A stretch of 64,000 bases of DNA from JAQGMJ01 sp036498945 (GCA_036498945.1 DASYEQ010000056.1:13534-77533); one strand, 5' to 3'; counted from the first letter of the stretch, positions 35,179 to 43,324 are shown. Program-made: numbers and translations. Notes: a model not told the origin generated them from the letters alone.

Positions 35179-35265
35179 ATGTCCAGCCGCTTCCCCCTTT
35201 CCGCCGTGTTCGCGCTGCAATTGCTGGCCACTGGCGCCTTGCTCCTTGGCCTGTACTTCCATTGA
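35179..35265 (+). CDS. possible small hydrophobic peptide
   Basis: A 28-codon frame encoding MSSRFPLSAVFALQLLATG plus nine more residues ending LYFH, which would be a single membrane helix. The ribosome-binding site is poor (GAAACC). It lies in the 281-base gap before apaG. It may be a real small membrane protein or chance; coding evidence is weak and no homologue is recognised. Confidence 0.2.
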   Translation: MSSRFPLSAVFALQLLATGALLLGLYFH

Positions 35266-35317
35266 CCGGACTGCGTCCGGCTTGCGCGCTGCCGCGATTT
35301 CGTGTGCAATGCGTCGC

Positions 35318-35695
35318 ATGGGTGGAAAATATGAAATCACGGTGAGCGTTCGCACGCAGTTCGTTCCCGAGCAATCCGACATCGCCAGCGGGCCTTTTGT
35401 GTTCGCCTACTTCATCACGATCAGGAACACCGGCAGCGTGCCGGCGCAGCTGATCAGCCGGCACTGGATCATCACCGACGCGGAAGGCAAGACGCAGGAG
35501 GTGAAGGGCCTGGGTGTGGTCGGCCACCAGCCGACGCTCAAGCCCGGCGAGGAATTCCAGTACCAGAGCGGCACTCCGCTGGCCACGCCCGTGGGCACCA
35601 TGCGCGGCAGCTACCAGATGGCGGCGGAAGACGGCACGCATTTCGATGCCCAGATCGCCGAATTCGTGCTGTCGATGCCGCGCACCCTGCATTGA
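35318..35695 (+). CDS. apaG: ApaG
   Basis: A 125-aa ApaG protein, a fibronectin-III-like beta-sandwich. Family signatures are VFAYFITIRNTGSVPAQLIS, HWIITDAEGKTQEVKGLGVV, GHQPTLKPGEEFQYQSGT and GTMRGSYQM. The length from ATG 35318 equals that of E. coli ApaG; ATG 35309 would add three residues. Biochemical role unresolved (linked to magnesium/cobalt phenotypes and Ap4A levels in enterobacteria). It is followed 25 bases later by a membrane-protein gene. Confidence 0.93.
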   Translation: MGGKYEITVSVRTQFVPEQSDIASGPFVFAYFITIRNTGSVPAQLISRHWIITDAEGKTQEVKGLGVVGHQPTLKPGEEFQYQSGTPLATPVGTMRGSYQMAAEDGTHFDAQIAEFVLSMPRTLH

Positions 35696-35720
35696 TTTCC
35701 ACACTCCCGTCGCCTCTTAC

Positions 35721-36275
35721 ATGCGCAGACCGCTGAAGACCCTGCTCACCCCGCCGCTGATGCTGCTGGCAGCGCTCCTGATGCTCATCGAGGAGGTGTT
35801 GTGGGAGTCGCTCAAGCGCGTGATGGCCGCTTTCGGCAGCCTGCCGGTGATGCGCTCGATCGAGGCGTGGATCAGCCGCCTGCCGCCGTATGGTGCGGCC
35901 GCCGCCTTCCTGTTCCCCGGCGCGATGCTGTTGCCGATCAAAATCGCCGCGGTCTGGCTCATCGCCCACCACCATGCCATGCTCGGCTGCCAGGTGATCC
36001 TCGCCGCCAAGCTGGTCGGCACCGCGCTGGTGGCGCGCATTTTCACGCTCACCAAGCCGCAGTTGATGACGCTTGCCTGGTTCGTCACGCTGTACAACTT
36101 CGTCATGCGCTGCCGCGCCGTGCTCTATGGCTGGGTGACGGCCAGCGGCGCGTGGCAGCGGGTGATGGCGATCCGCGCGAAAATCCGCGCGGTGTTCGCG
36201 CGCATGCGGCCGGGGCGCCTGGTCACGCGCCTGCGCGCGATCCAGCGCTACAGGCGGCGCGCGGCGTTCCGCTAG
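35721..36275 (+). CDS. membrane protein of unknown function
   Basis: A 184-aa inner-membrane protein. Hydrophobic segments at about 10-28, 52-78 and 90-125; LPPYGAAAAFLFPGAMLLP precedes the second segment. The C-terminal 35 residues are strongly basic (RAKIRAVFARMRPGRL) and probably cytoplasmic. No recognised family motif. It follows apaG on the same strand and is likely co-transcribed. Confidence 0.72.
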   Translation: MRRPLKTLLTPPLMLLAALLMLIEEVLWESLKRVMAAFGSLPVMRSIEAWISRLPPYGAAAAFLFPGAMLLPIKIAAVWLIAHHHAMLGCQVILAAKLVGTALVARIFTLTKPQLMTLAWFVTLYNFVMRCRAVLYGWVTASGAWQRVMAIRAKIRAVFARMRPGRLVTRLRAIQRYRRRAAFR

Positions 36276-36284
36276 ATTTGCGCG

Positions 36285-36440
36285 TCAGGAATCGGCGCGC
36301 TTGTCCGTTTTCTTGGGCTGCGCCGGCGGCTTCGGCTTGCGCGGCCAGGTCCACCAGATGATGAACACGGCCATGCCAATGGCGAAACATATTTCCAGCG
36401 CAATGACCCACATCCCGTTTGCAAACACCTTGCTCTCCAT
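36285..36440 (-). CDS. small single-pass membrane protein
   Basis: A 51-aa protein: one membrane helix (about 10-31, MWVIALEICFAIGMAVFIIW) followed by a short proline/lysine-rich tail (RKPKPPAQPKKTDKRADS). Start ATG 36438-36440; ATG 36413 would give a shorter form beginning at MWV. The tail ends nine bases from the convergent membrane-protein gene. Its 5' end overlaps the longest form of mltA on the other strand. Coding is supported by the clean helix-plus-basic-tail design, but function is unknown. Confidence 0.5.
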   Translation of the reverse strand: MESKVFANGMWVIALEICFAIGMAVFIIWWTWPRKPKPPAQPKKTDKRADS

Positions 36441-37674
36441 CCTTGATTCGGCACGCGCATTGGTTGGCCGGCGCGGCGCATGGCGCATTGTAGCCGCCGC
36501 GCTGCTGGGCGGCTGCGCCAGCCAGGCGCCCATCTCCTCGCCCACGGCACAGGCCTGCGCGCCCGCCGCCAACGCCTGCGCGCCGTGCAACTGCGCCAAG
36601 CCGCCGCCCGAGCAGCCGCCGCCCAAGCCCGGCTGGAAACCGGCCGCCTTCGCGCAACTGACCGGCTGGAGCAACGAGGCGCAACAGGAAGCCTGGGCGC
36701 CGTTTCTCGCCAGTTGCAAAAGTCTGCGCCGCCAGAGCGCCTGGCAATCGGTCTGCGCCGATGCGCAGAATGCCGACCCGGCACAGGCCCGCGCGTTTTT
36801 CGAATCACGCCTGACGCCGTGGATTCGCGACGCCGCGCCCGGCATCATCACCGGCTATTACGAACCGCTGCTCAACGGCAGCCGCAACAAGAAAGCGCCG
36901 TACCTCTACGCCGCCTTCGGCGCGCCTGACGACCTGCTCACCATCGACCTGGGCGACCTGCGCCCGGACCTGAAAGGCCAGCGCCTGCGCGGCCGCGTCG
37001 AGGGTCGCAAGGTGGTGCCCTACTATTCGCGCGAGCAGATCGAGGCCGCCGCCCAGTCCGGCGCGCCGGCAGGGCTTGCCACTTCCAAGCCGCTGCTCTA
37101 TGTCGATGATCCGGTCGAGCTGTTCTTCCTGATGATCCAGGGCTCCGGGCGGGTGAAGCTCGACAGCGGCGAGATGGTGCATCTCAACTACGCTGATCAG
37201 AACGGCTACCCCTACAAGTCGGTAGGCCGCTACCTGATCGACCAGGGCGAGATGAAGCTGGAGCAGGCCTCGATGCAGGGCATCAAGGCCTGGGCACAGT
37301 CGCACCCCGAGCGCTTGAACGAAATCCTCAACTACAACCCCAGCTACGTGTTCTTCCGCGAATCACGTGCCGGCGACGAAGGCCCACAAGGCGCGCTCGG
37401 CGTGCCGCTCACCGCGATGCGCTCGATCGCTGTTGATCCGCGCATGACGCCCCTGGGCGCGCCGGTGTGGCTCTCCACCACCCGCCCCAACTCCAGCGAG
37501 CCGCTGCAGCGCCTGATGCTGGCGCAGGATACGGGTGGCGCCATCAACGGCGCCAACCGCGCCGACTTTTTCTGGGGCTTCGGCGAAGAAGCCACGCGCG
37601 AGGCCGGGCGCATGCGCCAGCAGGGCGAGCTTTACGTGCTGTGGCCGAAGGATGCCGGGCCACCGCCGCAATAA
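36403..37674 (+). CDS. mltA: membrane-bound lytic murein transglycosylase A
   Basis: Periplasmic peptidoglycan lytic transglycosylase. The N-terminal lipobox LLGGC (in IVAAALLGGCASQAP) indicates an outer-membrane lipoprotein. Family motifs include ITGYYEPLLNGS, LFFLMIQGSGRVKLD and the 3D-like catalytic region LAQDTGGAINGANRADFFWG with the essential Asp. The start is uncertain: ATG 36403 gives 423 aa, but TTG 36460 would place the signal peptide right at the N-terminus and avoid overlap with the minus-strand gene at 36285-36440. A terminator follows at 37710-37737. Confidence 0.92.
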   Translation: MTHIPFANTLLSILDSARALVGRRGAWRIVAAALLGGCASQAPISSPTAQACAPAANACAPCNCAKPPPEQPPPKPGWKPAAFAQLTGWSNEAQQEAWAPFLASCKSLRRQSAWQSVCADAQNADPAQARAFFESRLTPWIRDAAPGIITGYYEPLLNGSRNKKAPYLYAAFGAPDDLLTIDLGDLRPDLKGQRLRGRVEGRKVVPYYSREQIEAAAQSGAPAGLATSKPLLYVDDPVELFFLMIQGSGRVKLDSGEMVHLNYADQNGYPYKSVGRYLIDQGEMKLEQASMQGIKAWAQSHPERLNEILNYNPSYVFFRESRAGDEGPQGALGVPLTAMRSIAVDPRMTPLGAPVWLSTTRPNSSEPLQRLMLAQDTGGAINGANRADFFWGFGEEATREAGRMRQQGELYVLWPKDAGPPPQ

Positions 37675-37709
37675 GCTGCGCGGCATATTCAACTAATAAG
37701 CAGTCACGA

Positions 37710-37737
37710 CGCGGCCCTTCGGGGCCGCGTTTCTTTT
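37710..37737 (+). terminator. rho-independent terminator after mltA
   Basis: An eight-base-pair GC stem (CGCGGCCC / GGGCCGCG) with a TTCG tetraloop at 37710-37729, followed by TTTCTTTT (37730-37737). It lies 36 bases after the mltA stop. Confidence 0.9.
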
Positions 37738-37779
37738 GCTTGCGCCTCGCAGATGAAATCGCACGTTACACCGCATGCG

Positions 37780-37830
37780 TGCAACGCGTCGATTGTTGCA
37801 GTCGATGCAATAATCAATAAAGATGTTGCA
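37780..37830. promoter_or_regulatory. inverted TGCAA/TTGCA repeat array
   Basis: Four half-sites in alternating orientation: TGCAAC (37780-37785), GTTGCA (37795-37800), TGCAAT (37806-37811) and GTTGCA (37825-37830). They form two inverted repeats of 21 and 25 bp. The array lies about 270 bases upstream of the haem/propeller cluster and is AT-richer than the surroundings. Probable binding site for a transcription factor; the factor is not identified. Confidence 0.5.
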
Positions 37831-37885
37831 CTTGTATTCCCTGCGGCGGCGGCGCATGATTGCCCCGATTGGCAAGGATCCGTAA

Positions 37886-37899
37886 CGTTTGCGCAAACG
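37886..37899. promoter_or_regulatory. 14-bp perfect palindrome
   Basis: CGTTTGCGCAAACG, a perfect palindrome in the leader of the haem/propeller cluster, 204 bases before its first start codon. Its form is compatible with an operator for a dimeric regulator (for example LacI-, GntR- or TetR-type), but no regulator gene is adjacent. The whole gap 37675-38102 (428 bases) otherwise shows only the mltA terminator and the TTGCA array. Confidence 0.4.
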
Positions 37900-38102
37900 C
37901 GGATCAGAAGAAGAAACTCGGTTTGACAAGCAATCTTCACGCGGCCCGCGCCGCAAAGGAGACTCACAAGCCACGAGATAACACCCAGCGCCAGCGCCCC
38001 GCGAGCCGCCGCATGCGGCGTTCGTGCCCGCGCAACAGTCGCCACTTATATGCCGTCCCCCCGGGCGCAAGACCCGGAGCAAAATCCAAAGGAGAGAGAC
38101 CC

Positions 38103-40289
38103 ATGAGAAAAAAGAGTTTCGTTCGCGCACGCCTGGTCCTGGCCGTCGGCGTCGCATTGGCGGGCGCATCGCTCGCGCCGGCCACCATCGGCGCGCCGGC
38201 GGCGCCACCCGCGGTCAAGATCAGCGGCAACGACATCGGCGGCACGGTGATGGGGCCGAAGGGGCCGGAAGCCGGCGTCTGGGTGATCGCCGAGACCAAT
38301 GAACTGCCGACCGGTTACGCCAAGATGGTGGTGACCGACGATCAGGGCCGCTTCGTCATCCCCGAGTTGCCCAAGGCCGAATATCAGGTGTGGGTGCGCG
38401 GCTATGGCCTGGTGGATTCGGCCAAGGTGCCGGCCCACCCCGGCAAGCAACTCGCGCTGACCGCGCGGGCGGCACCGACCGCCGCTGCTGCCGCCGAGTA
38501 TTATCCCGGCGTCTACTGGTACTCGATGCTGCAGATCCCGCCGGCGAACGATTTCCCCGGTACCGGCGAAAAGGGCAACGGCATTCCCGAGGTGATGAAG
38601 ACCCAGGCCTACTGGGTCGACTCGATCAAGAACTCCTGCCAGTCCTGCCATGCGCTGGGCTCGCAATGGATCCGCCACGGCACGCATGGCCTGGGGCAGT
38701 TCCATTCAAGCTACGAAGCCTGGGCGCGGCGCACGCAATCCGGCCAGGCGATGATCAACATGGCGCTCACGCTTGGCCGCATCGGCCCGGAGAAGGGCCT
38801 GAAACTGTTCGCCGACTGGACCGACCGCATCAACGCCGGCGAGCTGCCGTTCGACAAGCCGGAGCGCCCGCAAGGCGTGGAGCGCAACGTGGTGATCACC
38901 AGCTGGAACTGGTCGACGCCGTATTACTACCTGCATGACGCCGTCTCCAGCGACAAGCGCAATCCCACGGTCAACGCCAACGGCCGGATCTACGGTTCGC
39001 CCGAAGAGAGCACGGACAACATCCCGTGGCTGGACCCGGTGCGCAACACCACCGGCTTCATCACCCATCCGGTCGACAAGGACGCGCCTTCCTCGCGCCA
39101 GTTGCCGATGCAGCCCTCGGCGCACTGGGGCGAAGACCCGATCTGGGACGGCCACTCCAGCATCCACAACCCGATGCTTGACGAGAAGGGGCGCCTGTGG
39201 ATCACCGCGCGCTTCCGCGCGGACGACAATCCGGCCTTCTGCAAGGAAGGCTCTTCGCTGCCCTCCGCGCAGGTGGCGCCGCAGAAGGCATCGGCGCGCC
39301 AGTTGGCGATGTACGACCCGAAGACGAAGAAGTGGACCAACATCAACACCTGCTTCTCGACCCATCACCTGTACTTCGCCCACGACCGCAACAACACGCT
39401 GTGGACTTCCGCCGGGGGGCCGCAAAGCGGCGTGGTCGGCTGGCTCAACACCAGGATGTTCGATGCCACGGGCGACGAGCAGAAGTCGCAGGGCTGGACG
39501 CCGCTGATCCTTGACACCAACGGCAACGGCAAGCGTGACGACTACACCGAGGCGAACCAGCCGATGGACCCGACCAAGGACCGGCGCATCATGGCCGCGT
39601 TCTACGGCGTGCAGCCCAGCCCCGTGGATGATTCGATCTGGGGCCAGGCGATGGACGTGGGCTTCACGCGCATCGACCAGCCGGGCTACCTGCTGCGCAT
39701 GGTGCCGGGACCCGATCCGACCCATACCGCGCTTACCGAGATCTACCTGCCGCCTGACGGCATCTACGGCTCGCGCGGCGTCGATCTCACTTCCGATGGC
39801 GTGATGTGGACCGTGTTCTCCAGCGGCCACATGGGCAGCTTCGACCGCCGCAAGTGCAAGGGCCCGCTGAACGGCCCTGCCGCCGCCACCGGCAAGCACT
39901 GCCCCGAGGGCTGGACCATCTACAAGTTCCCCGGACCGCAGTTCAAGGGCGTCGATGACAAGGGTGCCGCAGACCACGCGTATTACATCTGGGTCGACCG
40001 GGAAAACACGCTGGGTCTCGGCCGCGACGTGCCGATTGCCGAACTCAACGGCGGCGAGTCGCTGCTGGCGATCGTCAACGGCAAGTTCGTCAACTTGCAT
40101 GTGCCGTACCCGATGGGCTTCTTCACCAAGAACGTCGATGGCCGCATCGATAACCCGAAGGCCGGCTGGAAGGGCCGCGCGGTGTGGACTTCCTCCGGTA
40201 CGCGTACCGTGTTCCACAACGAGGGCGGGACGCAGAACTATCCCAAGGTCTACAAGTTCCAGGTGCGCCCCGATCCGCTGGCGCATTGA
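38103..40289 (+). CDS. exported CarboxypepD_reg / haem c / propeller protein, large
   Basis: A 728-aa exported protein. Signal peptide about 1-30 (AVGVALAGASLAPATIGAP). Residues about 38-122 form a carboxypeptidase-regulatory-like beta domain (GGTVMGPKGPEAGVWVIAET...VVTDDQGRFVIPELP). A c-type haem site CQSCH is at C179-C182-H183. The rest (about 320-728) shows propeller-like strands, for example MLDEKGRLWITARF and SRGVDLTSDGVMWTVFSSG, resembling streptogramin-lyase/NHL proteins. An Asp/Asn-rich calcium-like loop DTNGNGKRDDYTE is near the middle. AAAGGAGAGAG at about 38088-38098 supports ATG 38103; the frame is open upstream to 37860 but that part lacks coding character. Heads a cluster with a shorter protein of the same design at 41567-43210. 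Confidence 0.85.
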   Translation: MRKKSFVRARLVLAVGVALAGASLAPATIGAPAAPPAVKISGNDIGGTVMGPKGPEAGVWVIAETNELPTGYAKMVVTDDQGRFVIPELPKAEYQVWVRGYGLVDSAKVPAHPGKQLALTARAAPTAAAAAEYYPGVYWYSMLQIPPANDFPGTGEKGNGIPEVMKTQAYWVDSIKNSCQSCHALGSQWIRHGTHGLGQFHSSYEAWARRTQSGQAMINMALTLGRIGPEKGLKLFADWTDRINAGELPFDKPERPQGVERNVVITSWNWSTPYYYLHDAVSSDKRNPTVNANGRIYGSPEESTDNIPWLDPVRNTTGFITHPVDKDAPSSRQLPMQPSAHWGEDPIWDGHSSIHNPMLDEKGRLWITARFRADDNPAFCKEGSSLPSAQVAPQKASARQLAMYDPKTKKWTNINTCFSTHHLYFAHDRNNTLWTSAGGPQSGVVGWLNTRMFDATGDEQKSQGWTPLILDTNGNGKRDDYTEANQPMDPTKDRRIMAAFYGVQPSPVDDSIWGQAMDVGFTRIDQPGYLLRMVPGPDPTHTALTEIYLPPDGIYGSRGVDLTSDGVMWTVFSSGHMGSFDRRKCKGPLNGPAAATGKHCPEGWTIYKFPGPQFKGVDDKGAADHAYYIWVDRENTLGLGRDVPIAELNGGESLLAIVNGKFVNLHVPYPMGFFTKNVDGRIDNPKAGWKGRAVWTSSGTRTVFHNEGGTQNYPKVYKFQVRPDPLAH

Positions 40290-40348
40290 TGAACTGAGCG
40301 CGCGGCGGCCGGCAACGGCTTGCCGCGCGCTCTTGCGATCTCAAAACA

Positions 40349-40816
40349 ATGTTCACTACCGTCCTCCTGATCATCCACGGCCTGCTCGCCGTCGCGCTGC
40401 TCGGCGCCGTCACCCACCAGGCCATCAGCGTCTGGTGGAAGGCGCGCAAGCCCGCCGATTCCTTTGTTTCCCGCGTGCGCGCCGTACCCGCGACTTCCTA
40501 CGCCAATGCGGTGGTATGGCTGTACGTCATCTCCACCATTCTCGGCGGCGTCATCTATCCCGACTACCGGCTCAACGTGCGCGTGGTGCTGGAGCAGATG
40601 CAGATGCCGATGGCCAACGGCAGCTTCGAGCTCAAGGAGCACCTCGCCGTTCTCGGGCTCGCCTGCCTGCCGGCCTACTGGTATTTCTGGCGCGCGCCGC
40701 TGGCCGAGCGCTATACGCGCACGCGCGCGGCGCTGACCCTGTTCATCGCCTTCATCGTCTGGTGGAATTTCCTCATCGGCCATATCCTCAACAACATCCG
40801 TGGGTTCGGCTCATGA
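40349..40816 (+). CDS. four-helix membrane protein with histidines
   Basis: A 155-aa polytopic protein with four hydrophobic segments at about 3-29, 53-70, 96-114 and 127-147. Histidines H10 and H23 (helix 1), H98 (helix 3) and H145 (helix 4) lie in or at the ends of membrane segments, the kind of placement seen in haem-b or quinone-binding anchor subunits. No named family recognised. It stands between two haem-c proteins and overlaps the next small membrane-protein gene by ATGA, so a joint membrane complex is likely. Haem binding is inference. Confidence 0.75.
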   Translation: MFTTVLLIIHGLLAVALLGAVTHQAISVWWKARKPADSFVSRVRAVPATSYANAVVWLYVISTILGGVIYPDYRLNVRVVLEQMQMPMANGSFELKEHLAVLGLACLPAYWYFWRAPLAERYTRTRAALTLFIAFIVWWNFLIGHILNNIRGFGS

Positions 40817-41154
40817 AGGTCTCCGACAAGTTTCCCGTCTTCGCCATCGTCTTTTCCGTCGTCTGCAGTATCGTCTACGTCGTTTCGGTGGAGAAGAACT
40901 ACGCCATGTTCACCTACCATCCCGCCCTCGGCCAGTTCGGCGCCGGCGTGGAAAAGGCCGGGGCGGATGGCCCGGCGATGTACTGGTACGGCTGGATCGC
41001 GACCTCGACGCTGGCCGGCTTCGTCGCCGGGCTGCTCGCCTGCCTGCTGCCGCGCAACGTCGGCGAGCGCCTGTCCCCTGCCTTGTCCTGGACGGTGCCG
41101 CTGATCGGCAGCGTGGTTTTGGCTTATATTCTGCGCAACTACTTCCTGCACTAG
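40813..41154 (+). CDS. three-helix membrane protein
   Basis: A 113-aa membrane protein with hydrophobic segments at about 8-25, 57-83 and 91-111. A conserved-looking loop TYHPALGQFGAG (with one His) lies between helices 1 and 2 and a WYGW motif begins helix 2. Start ATG 40813 overlaps the preceding stop by four bases, so the two membrane proteins are translationally coupled and probably form a heterodimer. No family recognised. Confidence 0.75.
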   Translation: MKVSDKFPVFAIVFSVVCSIVYVVSVEKNYAMFTYHPALGQFGAGVEKAGADGPAMYWYGWIATSTLAGFVAGLLACLLPRNVGERLSPALSWTVPLIGSVVLAYILRNYFLH

Positions 41155-41553
41155 TTGCGCGGGCTTTTCATCTTGCGTCTTTCCAGCTCCCGTTATCTTG
41201 CCTTCGCGCTCCTGCTTGCCTGTGCCCACGCGCAGGCGGGTGGTGAAATGGGCGATCCCGACCACGTCGACGAGGGCACGCCCTACTTCGGCTTCGTCAA
41301 GGACGCCGACGGTCGCGCCATCTACGACGCCAAGGTGGTCGCCGTCACCAAGGACGGCACGCGCCTGATCGCTCGCACCGCCACCAACGGCATGTACAAC
41401 TTCGGCAGCCTGAACAAGGACCTGAAGCCGGACGACGTCGCCATCTCCTGCACCAAGGACGGCTACAAGCCCTTGCGGATCTTCCGCCGCCCGCCCTCCT
41501 CCACCTCGACCAACAAGGCGGTGGAAACCGAGTGCCGCCTGCAGAAGGGCTAG
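41155..41553 (+). CDS. exported stand-alone CarboxypepD_reg domain protein
   Basis: A protein of about 126-132 aa made of a signal peptide (YLAFALLLACAHAQAGG) and a single carboxypeptidase-regulatory-like domain: GFVKDADGRAIYDAKVVAVT, then TNGMYNFGSLNKDLKPDDVA, then ISCTKDGYKPLRIF. Only non-ATG starts fit: TTG 41155 immediately after the preceding stop, or TTG 41173, which places the signal peptide at the N-terminus. Two cysteines in the mature part could form a disulfide. It mirrors the N-terminal domain of the two haem proteins in the cluster. Confidence 0.75.
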   Translation: MRGLFILRLSSSRYLAFALLLACAHAQAGGEMGDPDHVDEGTPYFGFVKDADGRAIYDAKVVAVTKDGTRLIARTATNGMYNFGSLNKDLKPDDVAISCTKDGYKPLRIFRRPPSSTSTNKAVETECRLQKG

Positions 41554-41566
41554 GCGGACCGCTTTC

Positions 41567-43210
41567 ATGAAGTACGCCTGCCGTTTCCTGGCGCGACACC
41601 TCGCTGCCTCCTGCCTCGCCTTGCCCCTCTTGCCCGCGTTCGCCGCCGATCTCGGCGGGCGCATATCCTCTGCCGCCGAAGGCGCGATGCAAGGCGTACT
41701 GGTCAGCGCACGCCGCGATGCTTCCACCATCACCTACACCGTCGTCAGCGGCAGCGACGGTCGCTACGACTTCGCCGCCGCGCACCTCGCGCCCGGCCAC
41801 TACACGCTTACCATCCGCGCCGCCGGCTACGAGCTCGCCGCGCCGGCCTCGGCCGATCTCGTGGGTGGCAAGCCCGCGCATCTCGACTTGTCGTTGCGCA
41901 AGGCCGCGAACCTCGCCGCGCAACTCACCAACGCCGAGTGGCTGCTTTCCATGCCGGGCACACCGGAGCAAAAGCGCCCGCTGATCGAGTGCATGAGCTG
42001 TCATACGCTGGAGCGCATCGCGCACAGCAAGTACACGGCGGAGCAGTTGCTGCCCGTGTTGCAGCGCATGACCACCTACGCCAACAACACCACCATGGCC
42101 GCGGTGCAGATGCGCCACGTCAACCGCGCTTTCGACACCGAATCGTTCCGCAAGCTGGCCGCCTATCTGGCGAGCGTCAACCTCAGCACCTCCAGCACCT
42201 GGCCTTACCCGCTCAAGACCTTGCCGCGCCCCAGCAGCCGCGCCACCCGCGTGCTGATCACCGAATACGACCTGCCGCGCAAGAACATCGCCCCGCACGA
42301 CGTGCTGCTCGATGCGCAGGGCCGCGTCTGGTATGCCGACTTCGTCGCCAACATCCTGGGCCGCATGGATCCGGCCACCGGCAGCGTCAAGGAATATCCC
42401 TACCCGCTGATCAAGCCCGGTTTTCCCACCGGCGCGCTCGGCATGGAGGCGGACCGCGATGGCAACTGGTGGTTTGCCCCGGTATTCCAGTCGGGCCTCG
42501 TCAAGTTCGACATCAAGACGGAGAAGTTCGACATCTACCGCCTGCAATCCGAACTCGACGGCGACGCCGCGCAGCAGACCATGGTCGCCCCGCGCATGGC
42601 GCAAGTGGATGGCAAGGTATGGGCCAACGAAGGCAGCAAACAGTCAGTGCTGCGCCTGGATCTCGCCACCCGCAAGTTCGAGCGCATCGACCCGTTCAAG
42701 ACCATCGCCGCGCCAGGCAGCCACTTTCCCTACGGGCTGGTGACAGATGCCGGCAACAATCTCTATTTCATGGACTTCGCCGGCGAAGCACTGATCCGCG
42801 TCGACGCCAAAACGACGAAGACCACGATCTACCCCACGCCGACGCCGCGCTCACGCCCGCGCCGCGGCATGATCGACGAGCGCGGCCGCATCTGGTTCGC
42901 CGAATATGCCGCCAACAAGGTCGCCATGTTCGACACCAGGGAGGAAGAGTTCAAGGAGTGGGCCGTCCCCACGCCCCACACCTACCCCTACGATGCCTTG
43001 CTCGACCGCAACAACGAAGTGTGGAGCGGCTCCATGTCCACCGACCGCGTGCTGCGTCTCGACCCTGCCACCGGCAAGTCCGTCGAATACCTGCTGCCGC
43101 GCCAGACCAACATGCGCAAGGTCACAGTGGACGACCACGCCAAGCCCGCCACGGTGTGGATCGGCAGCAACCACGGCGCATCGATCATCAAGCTCACGCC
43201 GCTGGACTGA
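41567..43210 (+). CDS. exported CarboxypepD_reg / haem c / Vgb-like propeller protein
   Basis: A 547-aa exported protein of the same design as the first gene in the cluster. Signal peptide about 1-27. Carboxypeptidase-regulatory-like domain about 28-111 (VVSGSDGRYDFAAAHLAPGH). Haem c site CMSCH at C142-C145-H146; nearby Met 168, 177 and 182 are candidate axial ligands. From about 230 there are seven propeller strands of the streptogramin lyase (Vgb) type, at about 244 (HDVLLDAQGRVWYAD), 289, 341, 389, 432 (RRGMIDERGRIWFAE), 475 and 517. The lyase catalytic function of true Vgb has not been checked residue by residue. Located 13 bases after the stand-alone regulatory-domain gene; two hairpins follow. 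Confidence 0.87.
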   Translation: MKYACRFLARHLAASCLALPLLPAFAADLGGRISSAAEGAMQGVLVSARRDASTITYTVVSGSDGRYDFAAAHLAPGHYTLTIRAAGYELAAPASADLVGGKPAHLDLSLRKAANLAAQLTNAEWLLSMPGTPEQKRPLIECMSCHTLERIAHSKYTAEQLLPVLQRMTTYANNTTMAAVQMRHVNRAFDTESFRKLAAYLASVNLSTSSTWPYPLKTLPRPSSRATRVLITEYDLPRKNIAPHDVLLDAQGRVWYADFVANILGRMDPATGSVKEYPYPLIKPGFPTGALGMEADRDGNWWFAPVFQSGLVKFDIKTEKFDIYRLQSELDGDAAQQTMVAPRMAQVDGKVWANEGSKQSVLRLDLATRKFERIDPFKTIAAPGSHFPYGLVTDAGNNLYFMDFAGEALIRVDAKTTKTTIYPTPTPRSRPRRGMIDERGRIWFAEYAANKVAMFDTREEEFKEWAVPTPHTYPYDALLDRNNEVWSGSMSTDRVLRLDPATGKSVEYLLPRQTNMRKVTVDDHAKPATVWIGSNHGASIIKLTPLD

Positions 43211-43278
43211 CTCGTCCTGTGAGAGCAGGCTCGCCGTCTCGCACCGCAACAACAACGGCGCGGCATCACGCCCCACAT

Positions 43279-43309
43279 AACAAGAGCGCCGCAACGCGGC
43301 GCTCTTGTT
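43279..43309. terminator. strong hairpin, likely bidirectional terminator
   Basis: A perfect 14-bp stem AACAAGAGCGCCGC / GCGGCGCTCTTGTT with a three-base loop (43279-43309), lying between the converging ends of the haem/propeller cluster and typA. No long T run follows on either strand, so it may act together with the hairpin at 43325. Confidence 0.65.
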
Positions 43310-43324
43310 CGTAGCTCTCTCGTC

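Noticed and set aside
37860..38102. N-terminal extension of the 728-aa haem protein
   Set aside because: The frame is open, but a strong ribosome-binding site and signal peptide place the start at 38103, and the extension covers operator-like repeats.
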